Shown here: positions 19,015 through 27,911 of the stretch, in pieces | Layout: every line of letters starts with the position of its first letter | Numbering within the stretch: the stretch's first letter is position 1 | Assembly: GCF_019469205.1 (NCBI RefSeq) | Contig: NZ_CP048265.1 | Coordinates: 2,294,001-2,358,000, forward strand | Origin: Gilliamella sp. ESL0405 | Lineage (GTDB): Bacteria > Pseudomonadota > Gammaproteobacteria > Enterobacterales > Orbaceae | Direction: 5' to 3' | Length of the DNA: 64,000 nucleotides | Program-made: the position numbers and the translations under genes | Notes under the pieces: model-generated | Seen by the model: the letters and a program-made list of their open reading frames with translations, nothing else | Told to the model about the DNA's origin: nothing | The model's database searches: none

Positions 19015-20842
19015 AGTCACGCTTTTCGGAAGATCGGAAAAAATAACGCATACTTTTCATCGCTTCTTGAATATAATGATAATTAGGTGTTTGATCCACC
19101 TCATTATTATGCACATCCATATAATGGCTTACACCAATGCGGTTGACAAAATAGATATTATCGGACGTTCGAACGGCATAAGAGCTGTAGTTTGACATCA
19201 ATAGCCAATCACGATTGAGTATAGGACTAAACAGATCATATCCAGTTGAGTAATCACTGATATCATTTTTTACATGCAGATAATGCTTCATTAATGTTGG
19301 CACCACATCTTCATGACTCGTCAGTTTATTGGCGTTATTTTTAAGATTTTCCAGTTCATTAGCACCTATAATAATGAACGGCACCTTTGTTTGAGCATCG
19401 GTATAGTTACCGTTATGCCCCCAAAAACCCAGTTTATTATCATTCATTTCCTGCGAATGGTCACCGGTGATGATTATAAGTGTATCATCTAAAGTTCCCG
19501 ACTTTTCTAATTCTTCATAGATGTTTTGCAATAAGAAATCAACATAATATACACTTTGTTTATAACGATTAAAAATAGGTAAAGGATCGGTCTCATTATT
19601 TAGCGTCATATAATTTAGATCGCCTATTGGTTTAAATTTAACCGGGAAGTCATCCGGAAAATCATAAGCATGTGGCGCATCATAAAATAAGAATGAAAAG
19701 CTTGGTTTAGATACATCACGATTTTTATACCAAGCCAACCAATCATCGGTAATTTGTTGGTCACGACTTGCGGCTGTCCCATCTTTACTACTAATTCTTA
19801 AGTTTTTAATTGTGACAAAAGCCGTTCTATCAAATTCAGGCGCAGTAATTTTAGCTGAGGTAAAAATGCCAATATTATATTTTTCTTTTTGCAATGTTGT
19901 GACAAATAATGACGGTATACTATTACGTAAAAATGCATCCCAATACGTACCAGCTATACCATAAAATAAGCCAAAAATACCGGTACGTGTCGCATTACCC
20001 GTTGAGTAATGATTATCAAAAATAACAGCTTTATGTTTTAACGCAAAACGATAACTATTTGGAGAAATAGTTTCATTGAACGTATCATACCGCCAGGAAT
20101 CAAGCACAATAAACACAATGTTCTTCAATTTTTGATTTTCAGGATTGATAACCAGCGCCTTTTTGGGATAGCTGATGCTATCATGTTTGTTATCTATTTC
20201 GAAAATAACTTTACGCTGACCTTGCTTATCAAAAAAGCCCATTATTTTTTTGGAAGTAAATGGACGATACAACGGAATATACTCTTTTACCACCATAATT
20301 GGAGAATAAGCATAATAAAAAGCTACCATATGAACAAGATGGCTAATAATTAATGAACTCGATAGGAAAAGAGTAAAAAACAAAACGACTTTCGATCGCC
20401 TTTTTTGGCGTGTTGTTTTTTTATCAAGCAAGTAAAGAAGAAAGTATTCAAGACTAAAAGAGACAATGATCAAGCTAAACATCAGCAAGTAAGTAACTAA
20501 TGAAAAATCGACAACCTGACCAGAAAACACCATAGATAATACCGACTCATTGACATGAAATCGGTATTGCTCAAAGACAATAGTATCAATGTATAACCCT
20601 ATCTGAAACAGACCAAACAATATAGCAAGTAGGATATTTGCAAAAAATTTCTTTAACTTAACTAAAGGCAGGCAAATAATGAAAAGTAACAGGTAGGCTA
20701 AGAAAAAATGACCAAATACGGCAAATATTGAAAAAACGCTACTTATTACGGAAAGTGATGCTCCCGGCACTAAAAAAAACCGAACGGAAATCAGCGATGA
20801 AATAAATACATTTATTAAAACAAAACAATAGAGTTTTTTCAT
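19013..20842 (-). CDS. LapC/YejM-like inner membrane regulator of LPS synthesis
   Basis: This 609-residue protein has five membrane helices in residues 1 to about 190 (DUF3413-like) and a large periplasmic sulfatase-fold domain (VFIVLDSWRYDTFNETISPN, STGNATRTGIFGLFYGIAGT, IIITGDHSQEMNDNKLGFWG, THEDVV-like SHEDVVPTLMKHYL). It resembles E. coli YejM (LapC, PbgA), which stabilises LpxC by inhibiting the LapB-FtsH pathway and so sets LPS output. The match is by architecture and scattered motifs. The GDHSQE stretch retains metal-site residues that E. coli YejM has partly lost, so some phospho- or sulfo-transfer activity is possible. It is not next to the yej transporter genes (60.8-64 kb), unlike in E. 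coli. Confidence 0.8.
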   Translation of the reverse strand: MKKLYCFVLINVFISSLISVRFFLVPGASLSVISSVFSIFAVFGHFFLAYLLLFIICLPLVKLKKFFANILLAILFGLFQIGLYIDTIVFEQYRFHVNESVLSMVFSGQVVDFSLVTYLLMFSLIIVSFSLEYFLLYLLDKKTTRQKRRSKVVLFFTLFLSSSLIISHLVHMVAFYYAYSPIMVVKEYIPLYRPFTSKKIMGFFDKQGQRKVIFEIDNKHDSISYPKKALVINPENQKLKNIVFIVLDSWRYDTFNETISPNSYRFALKHKAVIFDNHYSTGNATRTGIFGLFYGIAGTYWDAFLRNSIPSLFVTTLQKEKYNIGIFTSAKITAPEFDRTAFVTIKNLRISSKDGTAASRDQQITDDWLAWYKNRDVSKPSFSFLFYDAPHAYDFPDDFPVKFKPIGDLNYMTLNNETDPLPIFNRYKQSVYYVDFLLQNIYEELEKSGTLDDTLIIITGDHSQEMNDNKLGFWGHNGNYTDAQTKVPFIIIGANELENLKNNANKLTSHEDVVPTLMKHYLHVKNDISDYSTGYDLFSPILNRDWLLMSNYSSYAVRTSDNIYFVNRIGVSHYMDVHNNEVDQTPNYHYIQEAMKSMRYFFRSSEKRD

Positions 20843-20978
20843 TATTATTCTCTAATAGAGAGAGCGGCAATGGATATATCATAAAATGATATAATATTTT
20901 ATATTGAAACATAGTGCTTTTCTGAAACTTTTTAACAAAATAACACTATATTGTGATGATGCTTAAATAATTAATAAA

Positions 20979-21001
20979 AAGGGCTCATAAAAAGAGCCCT
21001 T
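20979..21001 (-). terminator. Terminator of ybhL
   Basis: On the minus strand the stem AAGGGCTC/GAGCCCTT with a 7-base loop is followed by TTTTTATTAATT, a proper T tract. It lies 21 bases beyond the ybhL stop. Confidence 0.85.
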
Positions 21002-21021
21002 CAAGTCATTTATAAATCAAT

Positions 21022-21750
21022 TTATCGTCTATCAGCAAAGATTCTTAATAGCAAAATAAATAAATTGATAAAATCAAGATATAGCGATAACGCACCTAAA
21101 ATAACATAGCGTCTAAATACATTTGCATCATCCTGTGATAGATGTTCGCCAAACTCTTTTAACTTTTGGGTGTCATATGCAGTTAAACCAGCAAAAATAA
21201 ATACGCCAATATAGGTAATTGCCCACATTAATGCCTGGTTACCCATAAAGAAATTAACAATAGAGGCAATAATAATTCCAATTAACCCCATATATAAAAA
21301 ACTACCCCAACTCGTTAAGTCACGTTTAGTGGTATAACCGTAAAAAGCTAAAGCAGCAAACATTCCTGCTGTAATAAAAAATACACTTGCAATAGAAGAG
21401 TGTGTATAACAAATAAAAATCGAACTTAATGTTATACCATTTAATACTGAATATAGCATAAATAGGGTCGTGGCGGTTTTTCCTGAAAAACGATCAATCA
21501 TAGGTGATAAGCAAAATACTATGGCCAATTCTGCAACTATTAACGCTATAGATAAAAATGAAAGAGAGACTTGCCCTCGGCTATTAATATCAAATAGTAG
21601 ATTTAATAAAGATGAATTGGCTGTATACCAACTAACTAAACCAGTTAATAATATACCTACTGCCATCCAACCATATACATGACTCAAATATGTTTGTATT
21701 TTGCTATTTGATTTTTCAATAATTGAGCCATTTGGCGTAAAACTTGTCAT
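21022..21750 (-). CDS. ybhL: Bax inhibitor-1 family membrane protein, YbhL-like
   Basis: A 242-residue multi-helix inner membrane protein of the BI-1/YccA/YbhL family; members include calcium-leak channels, and YccA modulates FtsH. It follows E. coli YbhL (234 residues) closely: YLSHVYGWMAVGILLTGLVS, TLFMLYSVLNGITLSSIF, GMFAALAFYGYTTKRDLTSW, and the C-terminal AYDTQKLKEFGEHL and LGALSLYLDFINLFILLLRI. Seven hydrophobic segments are visible. It is a single-gene unit with its own terminator; moaE ends 57 bases upstream on the same strand. Confidence 0.9.
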   Translation of the reverse strand: MTSFTPNGSIIEKSNSKIQTYLSHVYGWMAVGILLTGLVSWYTANSSLLNLLFDINSRGQVSLSFLSIALIVAELAIVFCLSPMIDRFSGKTATTLFMLYSVLNGITLSSIFICYTHSSIASVFFITAGMFAALAFYGYTTKRDLTSWGSFLYMGLIGIIIASIVNFFMGNQALMWAITYIGVFIFAGLTAYDTQKLKEFGEHLSQDDANVFRRYVILGALSLYLDFINLFILLLRIFADRR

Positions 21751-21806
21751 TTTTACCTCTCATCAAAAAATTAGACAATTCGTAACTATTATATAGTAAA
21801 TAGTTA

Positions 21807-22253
21807 TTAATACCATTTTTTCAACAATTCTGTATCAGATTTTTTAACTTCAACCCATTTTTCACCATTAATCGTTCGCTCTTTCTTCCAAAAAGGCGCT
21901 TGATTTTTTAATATATCCATGATGAATTCAGCCGCGGCAAAGGCATCTGAACGATGCGAACAACTCACACCAACAAATACAATTTTTTCATTAGTTTTGA
22001 TATCGCCAACCCGATGAATAACGGCAACCTTGCCAAGTTGCCATTTACTGCGTGCTTGAGCAATAATATTGGTTAATACCTTTTCGGTCATACCAGCGTA
22101 GTGCTCTAAATAAAGCCCAATTGTCGGTTGTTCTAAACAACGAACTTTACCCATAAATGTCACTACCGCACCGTCTTGGGAGCGCTCACTAAGCCAATCG
22201 ATATATCTTTCGACATCAATAGAATCTTGACTAACTTCAATAATGTTCATCAA
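21807..22253 (-). CDS. moaE: Molybdopterin synthase catalytic subunit
   Basis: MoaE, in a heterotetramer with MoaD, transfers sulfur to precursor Z to form molybdopterin. The 148-residue protein shows GAVVTFMGKVR, LEHYAGMTEKVLTNI, IHRVGDIKTNEKIVFVGVSC, HRSDAFAAAEFIMD, and the active-site lysines in PFWKKERTINGEKWV. It begins one base after the moaD stop. Third gene of a moaC-moaD-moaE operon. Confidence 0.97.
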   Translation of the reverse strand: MMNIIEVSQDSIDVERYIDWLSERSQDGAVVTFMGKVRCLEQPTIGLYLEHYAGMTEKVLTNIIAQARSKWQLGKVAVIHRVGDIKTNEKIVFVGVSCSHRSDAFAAAEFIMDILKNQAPFWKKERTINGEKWVEVKKSDTELLKKWY

Positions 22254-22254
22254 G

Positions 22255-22500
22255 TTAACCTCCTGTCACGGGTGGAAAAAATGCCACCTCATCACCCGGT
22301 TGAATAAGATAATTAAAATCAACCAGTGATTGGTTAACCGCACAAAGCACCACTTTTTCTTTTAATGCTAAAGACCATTTATCACCCCGTTTGCTTAGTT
22401 GTTCAAGAAGATCTGCAACCGTTAGTTGTTGAGCATCTAAAAGAAGGGAATCAGTATCAATTAACTCTCTAATTTGAGCAAAAAACATAATTTTATTCAT
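22255..22500 (-). CDS. moaD: Molybdopterin synthase sulfur carrier subunit
   Basis: This 81-residue ubiquitin-like protein ends in Gly-Gly (FFPPVTGG), the C-terminus that MoeB adenylates and that carries the thiocarboxylate. The length matches E. coli MoaD exactly. It lies between moaC (17-base gap) and moaE (1-base gap). Confidence 0.97.
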   Translation of the reverse strand: MNKIMFFAQIRELIDTDSLLLDAQQLTVADLLEQLSKRGDKWSLALKEKVVLCAVNQSLVDFNYLIQPGDEVAFFPPVTGG

Positions 22501-22517
22501 TTTGTCACAACTATTAT

Positions 22518-22997
22518 TTATTTAGCAGAATAATCACCCGATTTACCACCGACTTTGGTCAGCAATCTTACTTGTGTAATAACCATATCTTTTTGAACCG
22601 CTTTACACATATCATATATTGTTAATGCCGCTACCGATGCGGCAACTAAGGCTTCCATTTCAACACCGGTTTGCCCATTTAACCGACATAGGGACTTAAC
22701 CCTTACACAATGGTTATCAATGTCTGCTGTGATATCCACCTCTATTTTACTCAAAAGTAGTGGATGACATAGGGGAATAAGTTCCGAAGTTTTTTTTGCG
22801 GCTTGAATGCCGGCAATTCTCGCTGTTGCAAACACATCACCCTTATGATGTTTACCTTCAAGAATCATGTTAAGTGTTTGAGCATTCATTAATACCAATG
22901 ATTCAGCACTTGCTTCACGAGTGGTAATTTGTTTATCTGAAACATCTACCATGTGCGCATCACCATGTTGATTAATATGCGTGAATGAATCTGACAT
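22518..22997 (-). CDS. moaC: Cyclic pyranopterin monophosphate synthase
   Basis: MoaC converts the MoaA product into cyclic pyranopterin monophosphate. The 159-residue protein starts [19 protein letters not shown] and contains [14 protein letters not shown] and [20 protein letters not shown], family signatures with the active-site histidine and lysines. First gene of moaCDE. moaA, which normally leads this operon in E. coli, is not in the window, and the 244-base spacer upstream shows no recognisable Moco riboswitch to my eye. Confidence 0.97.
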   Translation of the reverse strand: MSDSFTHINQHGDAHMVDVSDKQITTREASAESLVLMNAQTLNMILEGKHHKGDVFATARIAGIQAAKKTSELIPLCHPLLLSKIEVDITADIDNHCVRVKSLCRLNGQTGVEMEALVAASVAALTIYDMCKAVQKDMVITQVRLLTKVGGKSGDYSAK

Positions 22998-23241
22998 CTT
23001 AAGTTCCTATGAAAAATGATAATTTATTTTCAATATTCAAGATAACAAATTTTGCATTGGGATACTACCGCCAGTCAATAAAGTTATGCAATGTAATTAA
23101 CCTTGAAGATTGAGTTTAACAAAACCAATTTTCAAAGCTCAATCTATCTAAAAATACCACAATAATTAGGTAAGATTTTGCGAGTTAGTAAAAAACTGCG
23201 TACAATAGAGATAATATGTTAACTGCAATTGTGACCGTTTA

Positions 23242-25410
23242 ATGCTTATTGCTCATATCGCTTTACCTGTTCCACTTTATCAACTTTATGATTACCGTTT
23301 AACACAACCTGCCGAAGTAGGCATGCGGGTAAAGGTGCCTTTTGGTAAACGTGATGCTATTGGCGTTATTGTTAGTATTGATCAACAAACCGATGTCCCA
23401 ATTGAATGCCTAAAAGATATTAGTGAAATCATTGATAATCAGCCACTATTTACACCGGCTGTTTGGCAGCTGCTTAATTGGGCTGTAAGTTATTATCATT
23501 TTCCAATTGGTGAAGTCATATTTCACGCTATGCCTGTATTACTTAGACAAGGAAAACAAGCAAGCAAAGCTGAGATCAAACAGTGGCAATTAACCGAGCT
23601 TGGTAAGAATTGTGATTTGAAATCATTGTCTCGATCATATAAACAACAATTACTGTTAACTTCATTGAAAAACAATACGTTTTCTGAAAATGATTTCAGC
23701 GCCAATATTTTTCATCAATTAGAAAAGAAACAATTAATAAAACAAGTCAGTGTCACTCCTGATACAGTTGAATGGCAAAGTCATTTTTCAACCAATCCAA
23801 CATCAATTAGACTAAACGAAGAACAAACCAAAGCCATAGCTTCGGTTAATCAACAAAATCAACAGTTTAACGTATTTCTACTAGAAGGTATAACCGGTTC
23901 AGGTAAAACCGAAGTCTATTTAAATATCCTTTCCGATATATTATCTGCTGGCAAACAAGCATTGATACTTGTGCCGGAAATAGGTTTAACACCCCAAACA
24001 ATCAAACGTTTTAAACAGCGTTTTAATGCGCCAATAGATATTTTGCATTCCGGGCTAACCGATAAACAACGGTTTGAAGTCTGGCTTAGAAGCCGGTCTG
24101 GAGAAAACGCCATTGTTGTCGGCACTCGTTCTGCGCTTTTCACGCCATTTAAACATTTAGGCATGATTATTATTGATGAAGAGCATGATAATTCTTATAA
24201 GCAACAAGAAGGCTGGCGTTACCATGCCCGTGATCTAGCGATTATCCGGGCGAAAATTGAAAATATTCCCATTATATTAGGTTCAGCAACGCCATCACTT
24301 GAAACGTTAAATAATGCACAAAATCAAAAATATCAGTTATTACAGCTAACCCAAAGAGCTGGTGATGCTTCGCTTGCTCAACAATCTATTTTAGATATTC
24401 GTGGGTTAGTGCTTTGTGCTGGTCTATCTCAACCACTCATTGATCAGATAAAAAAACATCTATCAAACAACAATCAGGTCATGCTATTTTTAAATCGACG
24501 TGGTTTTTCACCGTCTATCATTTGTCATGATTGTGGATGGATTGCCGAATGCCCTCGCTGTGATATGCCTTATACTTATCACCAAAAACAGAATAAACTG
24601 ATATGTCACTATTGTGATACACCAAGAGCCCTGCCTCATCAATGCCCAAAATGTGGGTCGACACATTTGATTCCAATTGGGTTTGGTACCGAACAACTTG
24701 AAAAGCAACTTGAAATTCTGTTTCCTAATATCAAAATTAGCCGTATTGACCGTGACACTGTGAGTAAAAAAGGCGCATTGGATAATTACTTAAAAGAAAT
24801 ACAACAAGGCGGCGCTCATATTCTAGTTGGCACACAAATTTTAGCGAAAGGTCACCATTTTCCCGATGTCACATTAGTCGGTATTGTCGATGTTGACGGT
24901 GCATTATTTTCCAGTGATTTTAGAGCGACAGAGCGGTTTGCTCAGATTTATACACAAGTATCAGGTAGAGCGGGTCGGGAAGCGAAAACCGGCGAGGTGA
25001 TTTTACAAACTTATCATCCCGATCATCCTTTGCTTAATGTCTTACTGTCGAAAGGCTACCAAGAATTTGCTAAATTTACACTTCAAGAGCGCAGGCAGAC
25101 ACATTTACCACCTTTCAGTTATCAAGTTATGATAAGGGCTGCAGATCGCAATAATCACCATGCGCCAAATTTTTTACAACAAATCCATGATTGGTTAAAA
25201 AGTTTAGATGATCATCGCTTATGGCAACTAGGCCCAATGCCATCCAATCAACCCAAAAAAGCGGGGTATTATCGCTGGCAACTACTTTTACAACATACGC
25301 ATCGCCAGCAATTACAACAAATTTTAGACCAATTAATCATATCTATCGACAAGTGGAGTGAGACATCTAAAGTCCGATGGAGCATAGATGTTGATCCTAT
25401 AGATAATTAG
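23242..25410 (+). CDS. priA: Primosomal replication protein N', replication-restart helicase
   Basis: PriA is the superfamily 2 helicase that recognises stalled forks and reloads the replisome. The 722-residue protein (E. coli 732) has the N-terminal 3' DNA-end-binding domain, Walker A GITGSGKTEVYL, the DEEH box (IIDEEHDNSYKQQ), and the zinc-binding insertion with eight cysteines (CHDCGW, CPRCD, CHYCD, CPKCG). Motifs V and VI follow (ILVGTQILAKGHHFPDVTLV, QVSGRAGR). The ATG at 23242 lacks a clear ribosome binding site. The gene stands alone between divergent moaC and convergent ybaV. Confidence 0.97.
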   Translation: MLIAHIALPVPLYQLYDYRLTQPAEVGMRVKVPFGKRDAIGVIVSIDQQTDVPIECLKDISEIIDNQPLFTPAVWQLLNWAVSYYHFPIGEVIFHAMPVLLRQGKQASKAEIKQWQLTELGKNCDLKSLSRSYKQQLLLTSLKNNTFSENDFSANIFHQLEKKQLIKQVSVTPDTVEWQSHFSTNPTSIRLNEEQTKAIASVNQQNQQFNVFLLEGITGSGKTEVYLNILSDILSAGKQALILVPEIGLTPQTIKRFKQRFNAPIDILHSGLTDKQRFEVWLRSRSGENAIVVGTRSALFTPFKHLGMIIIDEEHDNSYKQQEGWRYHARDLAIIRAKIENIPIILGSATPSLETLNNAQNQKYQLLQLTQRAGDASLAQQSILDIRGLVLCAGLSQPLIDQIKKHLSNNNQVMLFLNRRGFSPSIICHDCGWIAECPRCDMPYTYHQKQNKLICHYCDTPRALPHQCPKCGSTHLIPIGFGTEQLEKQLEILFPNIKISRIDRDTVSKKGALDNYLKEIQQGGAHILVGTQILAKGHHFPDVTLVGIVDVDGALFSSDFRATERFAQIYTQVSGRAGREAKTGEVILQTYHPDHPLLNVLLSKGYQEFAKFTLQERRQTHLPPFSYQVMIRAADRNNHHAPNFLQQIHDWLKSLDDHRLWQLGPMPSNQPKKAGYYRWQLLLQHTHRQQLQQILDQLIISIDKWSETSKVRWSIDVDPIDN

Positions 25411-25420
25411 TTGCAGGTAA

Positions 25421-25446
25421 TATCCACCAATATTTATTGGTGGATA
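25421..25446. terminator. Hairpin between priA and ybaV
   Basis: TATCCACCAATA pairs with TATTGGTGGATA around a 2-base centre, so about 10 base pairs can form. It lies 11 bases after priA and 8 bases beyond the ybaV stop on the other strand. No T tract follows on either strand. Its core resembles the hairpin at 18984. Confidence 0.5.
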
Positions 25447-25453
25447 ACACTTA

Positions 25454-25759
25454 CTATAAGGTTATTTTTCCTGCATTTTTATCTAGTATTGCTTGCCCGA
25501 TGCCAGAAACTTCCTTCAATTGTTCAATTGATACAAAAGGTCCAAATTTTTCCCGATATTCGACAATTTTTTGCGCTTTATTTGCGCCAATTCCATTTAA
25601 TGCTTTTGTTAACTCTTCTGCTGTTGCAGTGTTAATATTGACTTGATCTAGCTGCTTTTGTTGTTGCTGTGCAGTAGCGGGAGAAGCAGATTGAGCATAA
25701 CTAAAACCGGAAAAGGTAAAGCTTAATAATAAAAGACTTAAAATTGATAATAATTTCAT
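25454..25759 (-). CDS. ybaV: ComEA/YbaV-family helix-hairpin-helix protein, exported
   Basis: A 101-residue secreted protein: signal peptide of about 22 residues (MKLLSILSLLLLSFTFSGFS, YAQ), a Gln-rich linker, then a double helix-hairpin-helix DNA-binding module (VNINTATAEELTKALNGIGA, KAQKIVEYREKFGPF, LKEVSGIGQAILDKN). It is an orthologue of E. coli YbaV, which likewise lies downstream of ppiD. ComEA proteins pull incoming DNA into the periplasm during transformation; whether this one does so is unknown. Confidence 0.9.
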   Translation of the reverse strand: MKLLSILSLLLLSFTFSGFSYAQSASPATAQQQQKQLDQVNINTATAEELTKALNGIGANKAQKIVEYREKFGPFVSIEQLKEVSGIGQAILDKNAGKITL

Positions 25760-25861
25760 ATATTTAACCTCAAAAGTTGTTTAAAATAAATAGGCAAGTA
25801 AGTTTGCGCTATCACTATCTCACTTCATCAGTTAAAAATGTTTTATGACTTACAGAAATGC

Positions 25862-25885
25862 GAAAAGCCACCTAAGTGGCTTTTC
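25862..25885. terminator. Terminator hairpin after ppiD
   Basis: A perfect 10-base-pair stem (GAAAAGCCAC with GTGGCTTTTC) with a 4-base loop lies 37 bases beyond the ppiD stop on the minus strand. The T tract is better on the plus strand (ATTTTTAC). Confidence 0.65.
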
Positions 25886-25921
25886 ATTTTTACTTAAATT
25901 ACAGTAATTTTTCGAAATTCA

Positions 25922-27775
25922 TCACAAATTAGAATCTGGCATGATTTCAATTTTCGCCTTGGAACGAATATCAGCTGTAAGATAATAATAAGTATTGTTA
26001 ATAAATAACGGTGTTAATTCCGATGAAATATCTTGGCGCTCCGGCGTATCAACTTTGATTAGCGAGACAATATAAGCTTGATTTTTTTTGAAAATTTCAG
26101 CACCAAATTCATTTTTATTTTTCTGTGGCGGCTCTAATGAGAAAATCATATCAATGACAGCCGGCTCAAAATCGGTTGAATTTCGTGTTACAGTATAGCG
26201 TTGGCCAAATGAGACCTTATCTGAACGACCAGATTTTCTTAAATCATCTAATACATTATCCACTGTTGATTTAAAGCGATTATCTACAATTTCATTAACC
26301 ATTTTTTGATGAATATCATCTTTGACTTCTTCAAATGGCGCTATACCTTCCGGACGATAATCAGTCACTTGAACAACAAATTCATACGTACCATAATTTC
26401 GTTCAACCGGAATTAACTCAGATATGTTATTTGTTGCATGATCATCAACAATCATTTCATTACTAAAAACAACATCCCTAACTTCAGGATGAGAAAGAAT
26501 TGTGGACGGTTGATTATAGGAAGCCCAATCGGTGGTAAATACCTCAAGACCTGTCTCCTGTGCTATCTCTTCGATAGATTTAGGAGAATGACTTAAAGCT
26601 GTTTTGATTTTATCTTCAATAGCCTCAAAATCTTGTTGTACTTTTTGATTTATAAGTTTTTCATATATCTTAACTTTAGCGAAGTCAAAATCCATCACTT
26701 CTGATTTCTTCATACCATCAAGTTTGATAAAAACATAACCGCCGTCAGCTGCAATTGGCGAAGAAACTTGACCAATTTGTGTTAAATGAGCTTCTTTAAA
26801 CACTTCTGGTAGTGAATCATCTTCAACAAGCCAACCAATAGAACCATTTTTACCATATGGCGAAACTTTATTATCTTGATTCATCTTTTTGGCAATCGTA
26901 TCAAAATCGACAGAAGAAGCAAGATCACTCGCTATTTTATCTGCCTGTTCCTTATCGGTAACGTAAATTACACTATAGGCATTTTTAGCAGGATATGTAT
27001 AGGTTTTGATCTCTTTTTCATATTCTTGTTTAACTTCATCATCACTCACTTTAACACTTTTTCTAACTGCCTCTAAAGTATTACGAATGAACTTAAGTTT
27101 TACGCGTTCTTTTTTGAAAAATTCTTTTGAGTGTTCATCATAATATTTTTGCTCATCTTCTGATGTTATGTTTATATCATCAACATTATCTATAGATGAA
27201 TCAACTAATGTTGCGTAAACCGTACGAGTTTGATTTTTAAGTGAGGATATATCAGAATCAACAGGCAATACAAAACTGGTTTTAACTAACGCCTCGATAA
27301 CTTGCTCTTGCTGTAATGCCGATCTCAAGACTTCTGCATAACTTTCCGGTGTGAATTTATTTTCAGCAAGTAAAGCTAAATATTTTTCTTTATCAAATTT
27401 ACCGTTAGTAAAAAATACTTTTTGTTGCTGGATATATTTTTTAATATGTGAATTGCTAACAGCTGATTTAATTTTTTGCGAAAACTGATAAGCTAAGTAA
27501 TTATCAATCTGTTTTGTTAGGACATTACGACGTACTGTTTTAATAAACGAACTATCGCCTAAAGAATTCGCTGTTGCCATTTTTGCTTCTGCTTCAAATT
27601 GTTCTCGGCTAATACCTTCACCATCAACTTTGGCAATGTATAGTTGCGCATCACTCGCACTATTACTACCAAAGCCTAAAAAACCAACGCCTGTAAAAAT
27701 GAAGCTTACCATAATTATTGCAAAAATAATTTTAACAACAATATTGTTTGCAGCTGTTCGGATTGTCTCCATCAT
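25922..27775 (-). CDS. ppiD: Membrane-anchored periplasmic chaperone PpiD
   Basis: PpiD sits at the SecYEG exit and assists folding of exported proteins. The 617-residue protein has the N-terminus of the family (MMETIRTAANNIVVKIIFAI) with a single membrane helix, a SurA-like chaperone region, and a central parvulin domain (GSIGWLVEDDSLPEVFKEAH, then QIGQVSSPIAADGGYVFIKL). It lies downstream of lon as in E. coli, but without hupB between them. A hairpin follows. Confidence 0.95.
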   Translation of the reverse strand: MMETIRTAANNIVVKIIFAIIMVSFIFTGVGFLGFGSNSASDAQLYIAKVDGEGISREQFEAEAKMATANSLGDSSFIKTVRRNVLTKQIDNYLAYQFSQKIKSAVSNSHIKKYIQQQKVFFTNGKFDKEKYLALLAENKFTPESYAEVLRSALQQEQVIEALVKTSFVLPVDSDISSLKNQTRTVYATLVDSSIDNVDDINITSEDEQKYYDEHSKEFFKKERVKLKFIRNTLEAVRKSVKVSDDEVKQEYEKEIKTYTYPAKNAYSVIYVTDKEQADKIASDLASSVDFDTIAKKMNQDNKVSPYGKNGSIGWLVEDDSLPEVFKEAHLTQIGQVSSPIAADGGYVFIKLDGMKKSEVMDFDFAKVKIYEKLINQKVQQDFEAIEDKIKTALSHSPKSIEEIAQETGLEVFTTDWASYNQPSTILSHPEVRDVVFSNEMIVDDHATNNISELIPVERNYGTYEFVVQVTDYRPEGIAPFEEVKDDIHQKMVNEIVDNRFKSTVDNVLDDLRKSGRSDKVSFGQRYTVTRNSTDFEPAVIDMIFSLEPPQKNKNEFGAEIFKKNQAYIVSLIKVDTPERQDISSELTPLFINNTYYYLTADIRSKAKIEIMPDSNL

Positions 27776-27866
27776 TGTTTAAGATTCTCCATATACCTAA
27801 TGTTGAATCACGCAAGTATAGCATATTTAGCTAAATTCGCTATTGCCTGAGTGTGACGTATAAAAA

Positions 27867-27896
27867 AAAAGATCAACATAGTTATGTTGATCTTTT
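27867..27896 (-). terminator. Terminator of lon
   Basis: A 14-base-pair perfect stem (AAAAGATCAACATA with TATGTTGATCTTTT) is followed on the minus strand by a T run. It starts 16 bases beyond the lon stop. Confidence 0.9.
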
Positions 27897-27911
27897 AAAT
27901 AAAATTGAAAT

